From NCBI GenBank assembly GCA_963610315.1, contig CAVDMV010000012.1, positions 1-51,706 on the forward strand: a stretch of 51,706 nucleotides of DNA, given 5' to 3'. Shown piece after piece: positions 41,901-50,801 of the stretch. The number at the start of each line of letters is the position of its first letter. Positions within the stretch are counted from its first letter, which is position 1. The position numbers and the translations under genes were made by a program. The notes beneath the pieces are model-generated. The model saw only the letters and a program-made list of their open reading frames with translations. It was not told the DNA's origin and ran no database searches. This stretch comes from UBA3210 sp963610315. GTDB taxonomy: Bacteria > Bacillota_I > Bacilli_A > RFN20 > CAG-449.

Positions 41901-44900
41901 TAGAATTGGTGGTATTGCGGTAGCAACCACTAGTTTAATTTCTGATGCGGCTAATTTAGGTAATATTGAAGTTAATGCAAATGTTACAACAGTTTCAGGT
42001 AGTGGTTTCGATGATGTTGCAGGTCAATTTGAAATCGAAGCTTCTGGCATTGTTTTCTTACTTTTAAATATGGAAAGTAATGGATACGGAGCTTTAAAAG
42101 ATTGCGTTAACTACGGAAATGTTATTACTTATAATTCAACTACTACTTTTGTTTGGACTTTATCTAGTGGAATTGTTGGAAGAAATGATAAAGGTGAATA
42201 TGGTAATGATGCTACCGGTATTACGTATAATGGATGGGCCAATAGAATTGAATATTGTATTAATTATGGCAATATTTATGCTTTAAATAAATCTTCCACT
42301 TCTAGTGAATGGAATCAAGCTACTGCTAGAGCAAGTGGATTCTTAGGATGTGGATTATTATCCATTGTTAATTCAATTAATTATGGTAATGTTTATTCAT
42401 CTGGTCAAGCTGGTGGAATTATTTGTTATACTAGAACTAATGCATATAGTTCTCCTTCCTTTATTTATATTGCTAATATTATTAATTATGGAATTGTTAA
42501 GAATGTAACTTCTTATTCAGTAACTTGGAATAGCGGTAATGCACTTAGTAAAGATAAAATTAGTTCTTATATAGATTTATGTAAAGTTACTATTTCTACT
42601 AAAACTAATGGTTCTTCTTTAGAAAATGCAACAGGCGGAATTATGGCGCACTTTAGACCTAATTCTACTTCGACTGATACAACTTTTGCGATGTTTATTA
42701 TTTCTTGTTTATATAATTTTAGTGATGTTAATTTAGTAGGTATTGTTTATATGCAAAGCAAAACTTCTTTAAGTTTAAGTGGTACCGCAACAACTAAAAA
42801 GTTAGTTGAAGGTATGGGAACTACTTATTCTTCTGATTCTTCACCTACTCCATTTAATTCAACAACAAGGAATTATAAATATAATGTTCCTAAATATACC
42901 TATGATGCAGGTACGAGTGGTATTTTCTCATCTAGTTTCCCATTAAATAATGAAAGCTTTGATGATGGAACAGTAACTGCTCAATATATTAGTGATTATA
43001 TTCGTTATGTTCCTTATCAAAACGTTGGAGGATATAGTGAATCTTCTTCTACCGGTTTAGCGAGTAAATTATCAATTTCATCATCTAAACCTGGTATTTA
43101 CGCATTAAGTTCATCTCAAGGTGTTGCAACTGGTATTTTATTACCTGAAAATATTGATCTAGATAGTATTTCTCCTATTAAAAGCGATGGAACACGTGAT
43201 ACAACGTGGTGTGGAACAACTAGTGAAACAAATTCAATTAAATGGAAAATAAGCTTAGATATGTTACAACAAAAGAAATCAATGGCTTCGACAATCTTTG
43301 ATGGTGAATTAGAGGCTACTGATACTTTTGGAAATACATACACCTTAACTGATCCTATTATTGATCAAGATAATAAAACGATTACTTTCTATGTCGCAGA
43401 TAATGATGCTGGTAAATACGACGGGATTTATACATTTAATTTTGTTAGTTACGCGCCTAATGCTAAAAAACATGAAGAATTAAATTCTTCTAAAGCTACA
43501 TATGATACAACTAGTAGTGAAGACCAATATGTATATTGTTATTCACAAGCTTATAGTAAAGATGATGCTAACTTTAATGGAGAACTTTATTATTCAAAAT
43601 ATCAAATTATAGTTATTAACATTGATGATAATAAGACTATGTCAGTTAGTTCTATATCTATTGATGGTAGTTCTGCGACTTATACAACTTCTAGTGATAC
43701 TACTACTGTAAGTACTACTATGCAAAGTGGAGCGAGTGGAAATATTTTAATTAATTTAACTACAACTAATATCGCAGATGAAACAGAACTAGCAAAATAC
43801 GTTACTATTTACCGCGTTAATGATTCAGGTAAAGAAATTGAAGCTTATTCTTCTTCGTCTACTTCTTCCTTATGGACATTAGATGAAACTAATAACGGTG
43901 TTGTTTCAGTAACTAGTACAACTGATGTTTATTCTAGTGGAACTGCTTCTATTAAATTTACCGCGACAAGCTTAACTCGTGGTGGAAAATATCTTATTAA
44001 AATATCCTTAAATGATACTTCATCAACCTATGTTAATATTGTCTTTACAAAAAATAAATTAACTACCGCATCTATTAGTAATATGGTCTTTAATAATAAA
44101 GTTGTTTCTACTTCTTCTACTAGTGCAACTTCTACTATTCCATTTGGTACTCCAATCAATGTAAGTGACTTTACTGATAACCCAGTTGCAGGAACAACTT
44201 ATTTCTGGTATCCAAATACATTTATTGGATATAGAACGCCAAATAATACTCCTTTATATGATGGAGATGAAACAGAAAGTGTAGAAAAGTCATATTATGT
44301 TACATTTGAATATGAAACACAAATGATATCTATTATTCCTACTGATAGTAGCCCTGTTGTTTATTCGTATTATAGTTTAACTAAAGATGCAGATGGTGAT
44401 TCTTATACTTTAAGCATTCCTAGTTTAAGTTGGTTACCTGATTTCAGCGTAACTTATACAAAAACTAGTGATAATAAATATAAACTTTTATTATCAAATA
44501 AAAAGTACAGCGGTTCTAAAACTGAAAAAGATGTCGCATTAAATTATACCGGCGGAGATATTATCGTTAATGATTTTAGTGATGAAGCAGAAGTTGAAAA
44601 AGCATTAACACAAAGAACCTTATTTAAACCAAATTATTTAAGTTCTTTATCTTTATCAACATTTACTAATATTCGTACGATTACTTATTCTTATACAATT
44701 AATGCAACAACGAAAGCTAAAACACATAAATTTGTTTATACTCTTCTCGCGGAAGATGGTTCTTCTACTTCAACATTCACTCATACTATTACTGAAGAAA
44801 GTTCTTTAAATGTTACATATTTATATGTTGATGGAACTAATAAGAGTGATGAAGATAATACTAATGATAGTTATGATGTTTCAATTGAAAGAACGGCCAC

Positions 44901-46086
44901 TCCATCAATTCTTGTTTACTATGATTTAAGTAAATATTATATTCATGATAATTGCTTAACGTTAAGTGCAACTTATAGTGAAGATGGAACAACATTTAAG
45001 GAAGATAAAACTAAATGTGAAGCACATATCATTAATAATAAGTACGTTGTTCTTGACTTTAATAGTGATGATCCGGGTTATATTAAGATTAATTTAACTT
45101 ATACTAGTGAAGATAATCGAACTGTATCCTTCCAAGAAGTTCTTATTACTAAGGCAAAGAGTAGTATTTCTTTATTAAAGAATATATCTTTCTCTAGTGA
45201 TAATAGTTTAACTGTTCAAAATACGATCGTTGATTATGAAGAACTTACTGAAAGCACATATGATAGTTATTATAATACTGCATCAAATAGAAGAATTAAT
45301 GTCGGTGTTAGATCTGGAATTAACTATGGTTCCTATAATGATAAAAAAGCTTATTATATCGCAGGTGAAGTTAGTGATACTGATGTTAGTTCTTATAAAC
45401 CAACATTTACGCTTCCAACTGGTTCTACAATTTATTTAGTTAATTCTGATGGAACTCTTTCTGGCGACGGAACTATCACTAGTGACGCTTTAAAATCTGA
45501 TTATACTAACTCAAGTGATAGTGATTTTAAATTCATTCGTTATCGTATATTTGCGGAAGATTATGTTGAAGGCGATACAACTTATGGAAGTCACTATACT
45601 GATTATTATGTAGCAGTCGTTGATAAAACTTATACTGTTAGATTTAATGTTAATGTTAAGTTTGATTCATTAGAGACTCAAGCAAAATATTATACAAGTA
45701 GTAAGTTAATATTTATTACCTTTATTAAATATGAATATAATAAAACAGAAACTGATATTTCTAAGTTAAATATCGAAAACTATTCAACTGCGATTTCTTT
45801 CTTACAACAAAGTGATGTTAATAATAAAACAGGTTATTATGATTCAAGTAAAACATTTAAAGAATGTTCCTTCCCTTCAAATAAGTCAGGTATCTTCTTA
45901 ATTAAACTTGATTTATTAAATGGTTATACATTTACTTATAAGGTAAATAATACTACTTATGCAGCTGATAAACCATTTGAAGCAAAGGCGTTACTTGTCC
46001 CTAGAAAGTTCACGGTTGATATAACTATTTCAACAACTACTTCCTCTACTACTTGGGGAGAAACTTCTTCAGCAACATTACATTAA
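38908..46086 (+). CDS. Giant secreted surface protein with GLUG-like/beta-helix repeats
   Basis: A 2392-residue exported protein. A basic N-terminus and one hydrophobic segment (about residues 13-34) direct export. From about 130 to 1250 it has many short repeats of the form G-G-I-I-G and N-Y-G-N-I/V (for example S-G-L-V-G-Q-N-E-G-S-V-K-D-S-Y), as in GLUG-type and beta-helical adhesins. From about 1450 on it consists of Ser/Thr-rich Ig-like beta domains. It ends D-I-T-I-S-T-T-T-S-S-T-T-W-G-E-T, like the first strand of an MBG-type domain, and then stops: there is no LPxTG, SLH or transmembrane anchor. It starts behind AAGGAGG, 15 bases after the fourth TasA-like gene, and is the last gene of the operon. 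Confidence 0.85.
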   Translation: MKKLLKNNKFKQSIIVFTTLFLCLLMFLNVTYWGQQVINKVDEVVAEDIDAVSFNNKFDFDSSSNGTTYTSRYIYWSDFINDIDEDSIKVTNKNITITSNNNYTYGHSSDDNHKIIVLENASDYIAFANKCVSEDANVRQFYLNNHYVLGNNIDFNNTSAVEPIGNYNYPFTGIFDGQGFEMSNATLVEINAATSTDGTTSSESYLKKYSVGYTENDPITYYSRHSFFAYNNGTIKNLGNINPVIVQKTSFATIADNQNVESYASLLVGMNMSNGVISNVYTIDSIDFGKNIEENTLGITLSEGAISGLVGQNEGSVKDSYVIADYLFYYNNENIIPVDIQPVVVTNSNNGTFSDVFYNGTRYTPTSNGSSDSSYVSKTVTGVTGLKLDNDVSFTNYTYFTNSTSWYQRKEETSSEYDYPKLVGIRTNNEQRLSLTTPYDFILMSELINDTSTIYNERTYSLDNSIDMRSLSKDIFTTISNSFKGTLMSSGTSNYYVYDLIINPSSSTKDISIFEELEEATIKNISFYNTSISLTSSSSDTYNVSLLANDIKTSATISNVQLHGNVTLSNPGSTYFGGFASKISEGASIDISSCSVGGSFNGGSVVTSSTSYVGGFIGNINNSTSKVNISNSFNEMNIVTIGSASISNSATVYTGGIIGYGYVNNIEKVGNKGDITSNEESKYPALYSYTGGIIGTLIGYYHDLIENTYGSFKQVTNDGNIISYAYSTSQLVEMSGFGIVSFSSNQTDISNNLFYGITNNGRLTLTNKGSIGEVSQTLGSVGFFVTPGIIVNNTSVTINGLYNNKDQDIDIPLLPTYAPNLYTNNSSSYSINLSNSYNKGNLNFSLSNADTNLHHYYFGNTYGNYINFDCIRNEGYLFFNINYSISKTFQNNSKQFVIAGLFLEVSDGKIAKNLYNGGNIVVNHTDSTNASTVYGILYIGGICYKNANNSAVSSTTYASSWSSQDGIMIPSSLKGSLYNAVNNGNIFVYDTVGWGGTIRIGGIAVATTSLISDAANLGNIEVNANVTTVSGSGFDDVAGQFEIEASGIVFLLLNMESNGYGALKDCVNYGNVITYNSTTTFVWTLSSGIVGRNDKGEYGNDATGITYNGWANRIEYCINYGNIYALNKSSTSSEWNQATARASGFLGCGLLSIVNSINYGNVYSSGQAGGIICYTRTNAYSSPSFIYIANIINYGIVKNVTSYSVTWNSGNALSKDKISSYIDLCKVTISTKTNGSSLENATGGIMAHFRPNSTSTDTTFAMFIISCLYNFSDVNLVGIVYMQSKTSLSLSGTATTKKLVEGMGTTYSSDSSPTPFNSTTRNYKYNVPKYTYDAGTSGIFSSSFPLNNESFDDGTVTAQYISDYIRYVPYQNVGGYSESSSTGLASKLSISSSKPGIYALSSSQGVATGILLPENIDLDSISPIKSDGTRDTTWCGTTSETNSIKWKISLDMLQQKKSMASTIFDGELEATDTFGNTYTLTDPIIDQDNKTITFYVADNDAGKYDGIYTFNFVSYAPNAKKHEELNSSKATYDTTSSEDQYVYCYSQAYSKDDANFNGELYYSKYQIIVINIDDNKTMSVSSISIDGSSATYTTSSDTTTVSTTMQSGASGNILINLTTTNIADETELAKYVTIYRVNDSGKEIEAYSSSSTSSLWTLDETNNGVVSVTSTTDVYSSGTASIKFTATSLTRGGKYLIKISLNDTSSTYVNIVFTKNKLTTASISNMVFNNKVVSTSSTSATSTIPFGTPINVSDFTDNPVAGTTYFWYPNTFIGYRTPNNTPLYDGDETESVEKSYYVTFEYETQMISIIPTDSSPVVYSYYSLTKDADGDSYTLSIPSLSWLPDFSVTYTKTSDNKYKLLLSNKKYSGSKTEKDVALNYTGGDIIVNDFSDEAEVEKALTQRTLFKPNYLSSLSLSTFTNIRTITYSYTINATTKAKTHKFVYTLLAEDGSSTSTFTHTITEESSLNVTYLYVDGTNKSDEDNTNDSYDVSIERTATPSILVYYDLSKYYIHDNCLTLSATYSEDGTTFKEDKTKCEAHIINNKYVVLDFNSDDPGYIKINLTYTSEDNRTVSFQEVLITKAKSSISLLKNISFSSDNSLTVQNTIVDYEELTESTYDSYYNTASNRRINVGVRSGINYGSYNDKKAYYIAGEVSDTDVSSYKPTFTLPTGSTIYLVNSDGTLSGDGTITSDALKSDYTNSSDSDFKFIRYRIFAEDYVEGDTTYGSHYTDYYVAVVDKTYTVRFNVNVKFDSLETQAKYYTSSKLIFITFIKYEYNKTETDISKLNIENYSTAISFLQQSDVNNKTGYYDSSKTFKECSFPSNKSGIFLIKLDLLNGYTFTYKVNNTTYAADKPFEAKALLVPRKFTVDITISTTTSSTTWGETSSATLH

Positions 46087-46151
46087 TAAATAATAATTAA
46101 ATTAAGCTGATTGAAATGTTAAAATCTTCTTTATTAATTCAATTATTTAAA

Positions 46152-46180
46152 TTGAATAATTAAATTAAATAATATATTAT
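46152..46180 (+). promoter_or_regulatory. Promoter of the T-box/ileS operon
   Basis: TTGAAT, 17 bases, TATTAT, about 7 bases before the T-box leader. Confidence 0.6.
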
Positions 46181-46186
46181 TTATTT

Positions 46187-46416
46187 ATCGGCGTAAGAAG
46201 ATAAAAGCCTAAGATAAGCTATTAGAGAGTTTCTCACGAGGTGAAAGAGAAATTAGATGAACTTAGAAACTAATCACTTCCTAGCTAGATTTCTGAATTA
46301 ATAGTAAGAAATTTCGTTTTATCACGTTACGATATTCGAGGTGTCTAGATAATATCTAGAAACTAAGGTGGTACCGCGTTATTTATATAACGTCCTTAGA
46401 AATAAGGACGTTTTTT
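46187..46416 (+). ncRNA. T-box riboswitch for isoleucine
   Basis: The conserved T-box sequence AAGGTGGTACCGCG is at 46365-46378. The specifier loop before it carries ATC (46273-46275), an Ile codon, matching the ileS gene downstream. The terminator CGTCCTTA/TAAGGACG with six T is at 46391-46416. Uncharged tRNA-Ile should stabilise the antiterminator and allow ileS-lspA-rluD expression. The A/T-rich bases between the giant gene and this leader include a weak inverted repeat, TTCAATT/AATTGAA (46137-46155), and nothing else I can name. Confidence 0.95.
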
Positions 46417-46434
46417 AGTTCTTAAGGAGGATTT

Positions 46435-49182
46435 ATGGAAATAAACAAAACTTTATTAATGGGTAAGACTAGTTTTGAAATGAGAGGTAATCTTGCTCAA
46501 AAAGAACCACTTATGTTACAAAAGTGGGAAAGTGATGATGTATATCACGCTTTATTAAATAAAAGAAAAGGTGCAGAAGAATATATGCTTCATGATGGCC
46601 CACCATATGCCAATGGCGATATGCACTGCGGCCATATGTTAAATAGAATCTTAAAAGATATTATTTTAAGATATAAAGGTATGTCAGGATATTCCGTTCC
46701 TTTTTATCCTGGATGGGATACTCATGGTTTACCAATTGAAAATGCAGTAACTAAATCTGGTGTTAATAGAAAAACTACTCCACCAGTAGAATTTAGAAAG
46801 AAATGTGAAGAATACGCGAAAAAACAAGTTGAAAGACAAATGGCTCAAGTTAAAAGACTTGGTGTAAATGCTGATTTTGATCATAGATATGTCACATTAA
46901 TGAAAGAATTTGAAAAAGATCAAATTCATGTTTTTGCTAAAATGGCACTAGATGGATTAATTTATAAAGGATTAAAACCTGTTTATTGGTCTCCTAGCTC
47001 TGAATCTGCACTTGCTGAAGCTGAAATTGAATATGCCGATGTTAAAGCAACTACTATATTTGTTAAATTCCAAGTTGTTAATGGAAAAGGTGTTTTAGAT
47101 CCTAATACTGATAATTTTGTCATTTGGACTACTACTCCTTGGACAATGCCAGCTAACCTAGCTATCTGCTTAAATGAAAAATTAGAATATGGTCTTTATC
47201 ATACAGAAAAAGGTAATTTAATTTTCTTAACTTGCTTAGAAGCTTCTTTAAAAGAAAAATTAGGTTTAAGCGAATGTTCTTTAATTAAAACTTTTAAAGG
47301 AAAAGAACTAGAAGGTATTACAACTAAACATCCTTTATATGATCGTGAATCAATTATTATCTTAGGTGATCACGTTACTGCTGATGCAGGTACTGGTTGC
47401 GTTCATACTGCGCCTGGTCACGGGGCTGATGACTATATTGTTGGATGTAAATATAATTTACCTCCATTCTGCCCTGTTGATGAACACGGCAAAATGATGA
47501 AAGAATGTGGAGAACGTCTTGAAGGAAAATTCTATGAAGACGCGAATGAAGAAGTCTTAACTTGGTTAGAAGAAGTCGGTGCTTTACTCCATAAAGAAAC
47601 AATCGTTCACTCTTATCCACATGACTGGAGAACTCATAAACCAGTTATCTTTAGAGCTACGCCTCAATGGTTCTGTTCAATTGATAAGATTAGAAATAAA
47701 TTATTAGATGAAATTAATGAAGTTAATTGGACTCCATCTTGGGGTAAATTAAGAATGACTAATATGATTAAAGATCGTGGTGACTGGTGTATTTCACGTC
47801 AAAGAATTTGGGGTGTACCACTTCCTATTATCTATAATGAAGATGGAACACCAATCATGGAAAAAGAAGTCTTTGATCATATTGAAGAATTAGTTGGTGA
47901 ATTCGGTTCTAATGTTTGGTTTGAACGTGAAGCTAAAGATCTTCTTCCTGAAGGTTATACTAACGCTCATTCACCAAATGGCAAATTTAGAAAAGAAACT
48001 GATATTATGGACGTTTGGTTCGATTCAGGTTCTTCCTATAATACATGTATTGATAGAGGATATAAATTCCCAGTTGATTTATATCTAGAAGGTAGCGACC
48101 AATATAGAGGTTGGTTCAACTCTTCATTAATTATTTCTACTGCAGTAACAGGACACGCACCTTATAAGAATGTCCTTTCACATGGCTTTATTTGTGATGA
48201 AAAAGGCTTCAAGATGTCTAAATCTCTCGGTAACGGGGTTGATCCAAATAAGATTATTAATGTTTACGGCGCGGATGTTTTAAGACTTTGGTGTGCAAGC
48301 GTTAACTATCAAGCTGATGTAAGAATCTCTGATAACTTAATTAAGAAAGTTGGAGATACTTATCGTAAAGTTAGAAATACATTTAAATTCTTACTCGCTA
48401 ACTTAAGTGATGGTGAAGATAAATATTTCGATTATGAAAAAGACGGCGTTAAAGAATTTTCTTTAATTTCTCAATATGTTCTTGCTACATTAGAAAAAAC
48501 TAAGAATGATGTATTAGGTTATTACGATACATATGATTTTGCCAATGTTTGCCAATCATTATTAAACTATATTACCGGTGATTGTTCTGCTTTCTACGTA
48601 TCAGTAATGAAAGATGTCTTATATTGTGATAAGGTAGATTCACCAAGAAGAAAAGAAGCTCAAACTGTCTTATATTTAATGACTACTACATTAAATAGAT
48701 TATTCGCACCTATTTTAGCTTTCACCATGGATGAAGTTTATCAAAATATTCCAGGACATAAAGAACAACATGTCTTACTCGAAGATATGCCAAAAGAAAC
48801 TCACGTTTATAGTGAAGATTTAATTAAAGAATTTGATACTATTAAACTTGTTCGTGATGATGTCTTAAAAGGTTTAGAAGAAGCTAGAACTAATGGAATT
48901 ATTAAACCAAGTGGTGAAGCAAGCGTTACATTTAATCCATTAAAGGGTAAAGATATCTTTAATAAATTTACTAAAGAAGAATTAAATTTATTATTCGTTG
49001 TTTCTGATTCTAATATTGATGATAGTGTTGAAGGAGCAAGTTTTGATAACGTAGTAGTTAATGTTAAACATCATGAAGGACAAAAATGTGATAGATGTTG
49101 GAATTACTTCAATGATTTAAAAGAATTCCAAGGCTTCCATGTCTGTTCTAGATGTTATGAGGTAATTAAAGATGAAGAATAA
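46435..49182 (+). CDS. ileS: Isoleucyl-tRNA synthetase
   Basis: A 915-residue class I synthetase that charges tRNA-Ile. The HIGH-like motif is in P-P-Y-A-N-G-D-M-H-C-G-H, the K-M-S-K-S motif in F-K-M-S-K-S-L-G-N-G, and the CP1 editing domain is present (T-T-P-W-T-M-P-A-N and the G-T-G-C-V-H-T-A-P-G-H-G-A-D-D segment). The C-terminal zinc domain C-D-R-C-W and C-S-R-C is intact. Full length marks the bacterial short-type IleRS. The ribosome binding site is AAGGAGG. It is regulated by the T-box upstream and overlaps lspA by 11 bases. Confidence 0.98.
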   Translation: MEINKTLLMGKTSFEMRGNLAQKEPLMLQKWESDDVYHALLNKRKGAEEYMLHDGPPYANGDMHCGHMLNRILKDIILRYKGMSGYSVPFYPGWDTHGLPIENAVTKSGVNRKTTPPVEFRKKCEEYAKKQVERQMAQVKRLGVNADFDHRYVTLMKEFEKDQIHVFAKMALDGLIYKGLKPVYWSPSSESALAEAEIEYADVKATTIFVKFQVVNGKGVLDPNTDNFVIWTTTPWTMPANLAICLNEKLEYGLYHTEKGNLIFLTCLEASLKEKLGLSECSLIKTFKGKELEGITTKHPLYDRESIIILGDHVTADAGTGCVHTAPGHGADDYIVGCKYNLPPFCPVDEHGKMMKECGERLEGKFYEDANEEVLTWLEEVGALLHKETIVHSYPHDWRTHKPVIFRATPQWFCSIDKIRNKLLDEINEVNWTPSWGKLRMTNMIKDRGDWCISRQRIWGVPLPIIYNEDGTPIMEKEVFDHIEELVGEFGSNVWFEREAKDLLPEGYTNAHSPNGKFRKETDIMDVWFDSGSSYNTCIDRGYKFPVDLYLEGSDQYRGWFNSSLIISTAVTGHAPYKNVLSHGFICDEKGFKMSKSLGNGVDPNKIINVYGADVLRLWCASVNYQADVRISDNLIKKVGDTYRKVRNTFKFLLANLSDGEDKYFDYEKDGVKEFSLISQYVLATLEKTKNDVLGYYDTYDFANVCQSLLNYITGDCSAFYVSVMKDVLYCDKVDSPRRKEAQTVLYLMTTTLNRLFAPILAFTMDEVYQNIPGHKEQHVLLEDMPKETHVYSEDLIKEFDTIKLVRDDVLKGLEEARTNGIIKPSGEASVTFNPLKGKDIFNKFTKEELNLLFVVSDSNIDDSVEGASFDNVVVNVKHHEGQKCDRCWNYFNDLKEFQGFHVCSRCYEVIKDEE

Positions 49183-49786
49183 GGTCGTTAGTTGGCTTTA
49201 TAAAATTTTCATTGAATATTATGGACTTGTAATGATTTTATTACTCACCTTAGACTTAGTTTCTAAGGGAGTAATGGAATCTGTCTTAAAGACATATGGA
49301 ACTTTAACTGTTATTCCTAATTTCTTTGAATTTAGTTTAGTTTATAATAAAGGAGCATTCGGAGGAATGCTAGGAAATGACTTTGGTCATATTCTATTAA
49401 TCATTATTTCAATCTTAGGAAGTGCGATAATGATCTATGGCCTTATTAAATACCGTAAGAAATTTAATAAAGGTATGATTATCGCTTTAGTTATCGCAAT
49501 TCCAGGATGTGTTGGTAATTTAGTTGACCGCGTCATTTATTCTAATAATGAATGGAGAGGAGTTATTGATTTCTTCCATTTCTACATAAAAGCAATTAAA
49601 TTTGATTGGCCAGTATTTAATGTAGCTGATATGTTACTCGTTATTGGTATTATCGTCTTTATTATCTTCTATATATTTTATGAAAGAAAAAACGAATTAG
49701 CGAAAAGAGAAGCATTAGATAAATTAAACGAAGAAAAGAAAAAAGAGCTCGAGGAACAACAAGTTCAAAAAGAGGAAAATAAGTAA
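49172..49786 (+). CDS. lspA: Lipoprotein signal peptidase II
   Basis: A 204-residue, four-helix membrane aspartic protease that removes signal peptides from prolipoproteins after lipid attachment. The catalytic Asp residues are in G-N-L-V-D-R-V and F-N-V-A-D-M, and N-K-G-A-F-G is conserved. A charged C-terminal coil (about 170-204, E/K-rich) is longer than in most LspA proteins. It overlaps the end of ileS, which implies translational coupling. Several predicted lipoproteins in this window are its likely substrates. Confidence 0.96.
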   Translation: MKNKVVSWLYKIFIEYYGLVMILLLTLDLVSKGVMESVLKTYGTLTVIPNFFEFSLVYNKGAFGGMLGNDFGHILLIIISILGSAIMIYGLIKYRKKFNKGMIIALVIAIPGCVGNLVDRVIYSNNEWRGVIDFFHFYIKAIKFDWPVFNVADMLLVIGIIVFIIFYIFYERKNELAKREALDKLNEEKKKELEEQQVQKEENK

Positions 49787-50709
49787 TGGAAGAAAAAGTA
49801 ATTATTGTTGATGAAGAAAATGATAATGTCCGTTTAGATAGTTTTTTATCATCTTTAGATGAGGCTAAATCTCGTTCTTACGTTCAAAAAGCGATTGAAG
49901 AAGGTAACGTCAACGTTAATTCTAAAGTAGTTAAAAAAGCTTCTTTTAAAGTCTTTGAAGGTGATGAAATTCGTTTTACTTTCTTAGAAGATAAACCTCT
50001 AAATGTTGTTTCAAAAGATATTCCAATTGATATTATTTATCAAGATGATGATTTATTAGTTATTAATAAACCTCGTGGAATGGTTGTTCATCCTTCTAAT
50101 GGTCATTATGATGGTGATACTTTAGTAAATGCCTTACTTTATCATATTAAAGATCTTTCTTCTATTAATGGAGTAGTTAGACCAGGAATTGTCCATCGTA
50201 TTGATAAAGATACATCTGGCTTATTAGTTGTCGCGAAAAATGATGAAGCACATTTATTCTTATCTTCTCAATTAGTTGATCATACTATGCACAGAGAATA
50301 TCTTGCCATATGTGAAGGAGTTATTCCTCATACTGATTTAAAAATTGATGCTCCATTAGGAAAAGATCCTAACGATCGATTAAAAAGATGCGTTGATATT
50401 TATAACGGTAAAGAAGCAGTAACTTATGTTCATGTTATTGAAAGAATGAAATATAATACTTTAGTTTCATGTCGCCTTGAAACAGGTAGAACTCATCAAA
50501 TTAGAGTTCATATGCAATATATTAAGCACCCTTTAGTTGGTGATCCAGTTTATGGATATCGTAAACAAGAAATTAAAGCTAATGGTCAAATCTTACATGC
50601 ATATAAAATTACCTTCATTCATCCTAAAACAAAGAAAGAAATGAGCTTTACTTGTGAACCAGATGAAGAATTTAATAGAGTATTAGAAATTGCGCGTAAT
50701 AGAAAATAA
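49786..50709 (+). CDS. rluD: RluD-type pseudouridine synthase
   Basis: A 307-residue RluA-family pseudouridine synthase. The N-terminal S4 domain (residues about 15-75, V-R-L-D-S-F-L) precedes the catalytic domain with the active Asp in H-R-I-D-K-D-T-S-G-L-L-V-V-A-K and the C-terminal R-L-E-T-G-R-T-H-Q-I-R-V-H motif. RluD modifies helix 69 of 23S rRNA. Its start overlaps the lspA stop (TAATG). The lspA-rluD pair is common in Firmicutes. Without a tree, assignment to RluD rather than another RluA paralogue is likely but not certain. Confidence 0.9.
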   Translation: MEEKVIIVDEENDNVRLDSFLSSLDEAKSRSYVQKAIEEGNVNVNSKVVKKASFKVFEGDEIRFTFLEDKPLNVVSKDIPIDIIYQDDDLLVINKPRGMVVHPSNGHYDGDTLVNALLYHIKDLSSINGVVRPGIVHRIDKDTSGLLVVAKNDEAHLFLSSQLVDHTMHREYLAICEGVIPHTDLKIDAPLGKDPNDRLKRCVDIYNGKEAVTYVHVIERMKYNTLVSCRLETGRTHQIRVHMQYIKHPLVGDPVYGYRKQEIKANGQILHAYKITFIHPKTKKEMSFTCEPDEEFNRVLEIARNRK

Positions 50710-50712
50710 TCA

Positions 50713-50745
50713 TAAGTCACTTAGGTATAATCTAGGTGACTTTTT
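50713..50745 (+). terminator. Intrinsic terminator after rluD
   Basis: AAGTCACTTAG/CTAGGTGACTT, an 11-bp stem with one G-U pair, is followed by five T. Confidence 0.82.
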
Positions 50746-50750
50746 CTTTA

Positions 50751-50779
50751 TTTACTAAAATTTGATAATATGATATATT
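50751..50779 (+). promoter_or_regulatory. Promoter of the subtilase gene
   Basis: TTTACT, 17 bases, TATATT, with a GAGGTGAA site and ATG following. Confidence 0.55.
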
Positions 50780-50801
50780 TTAAAAAATGAGGTGAAATTT
50801 T

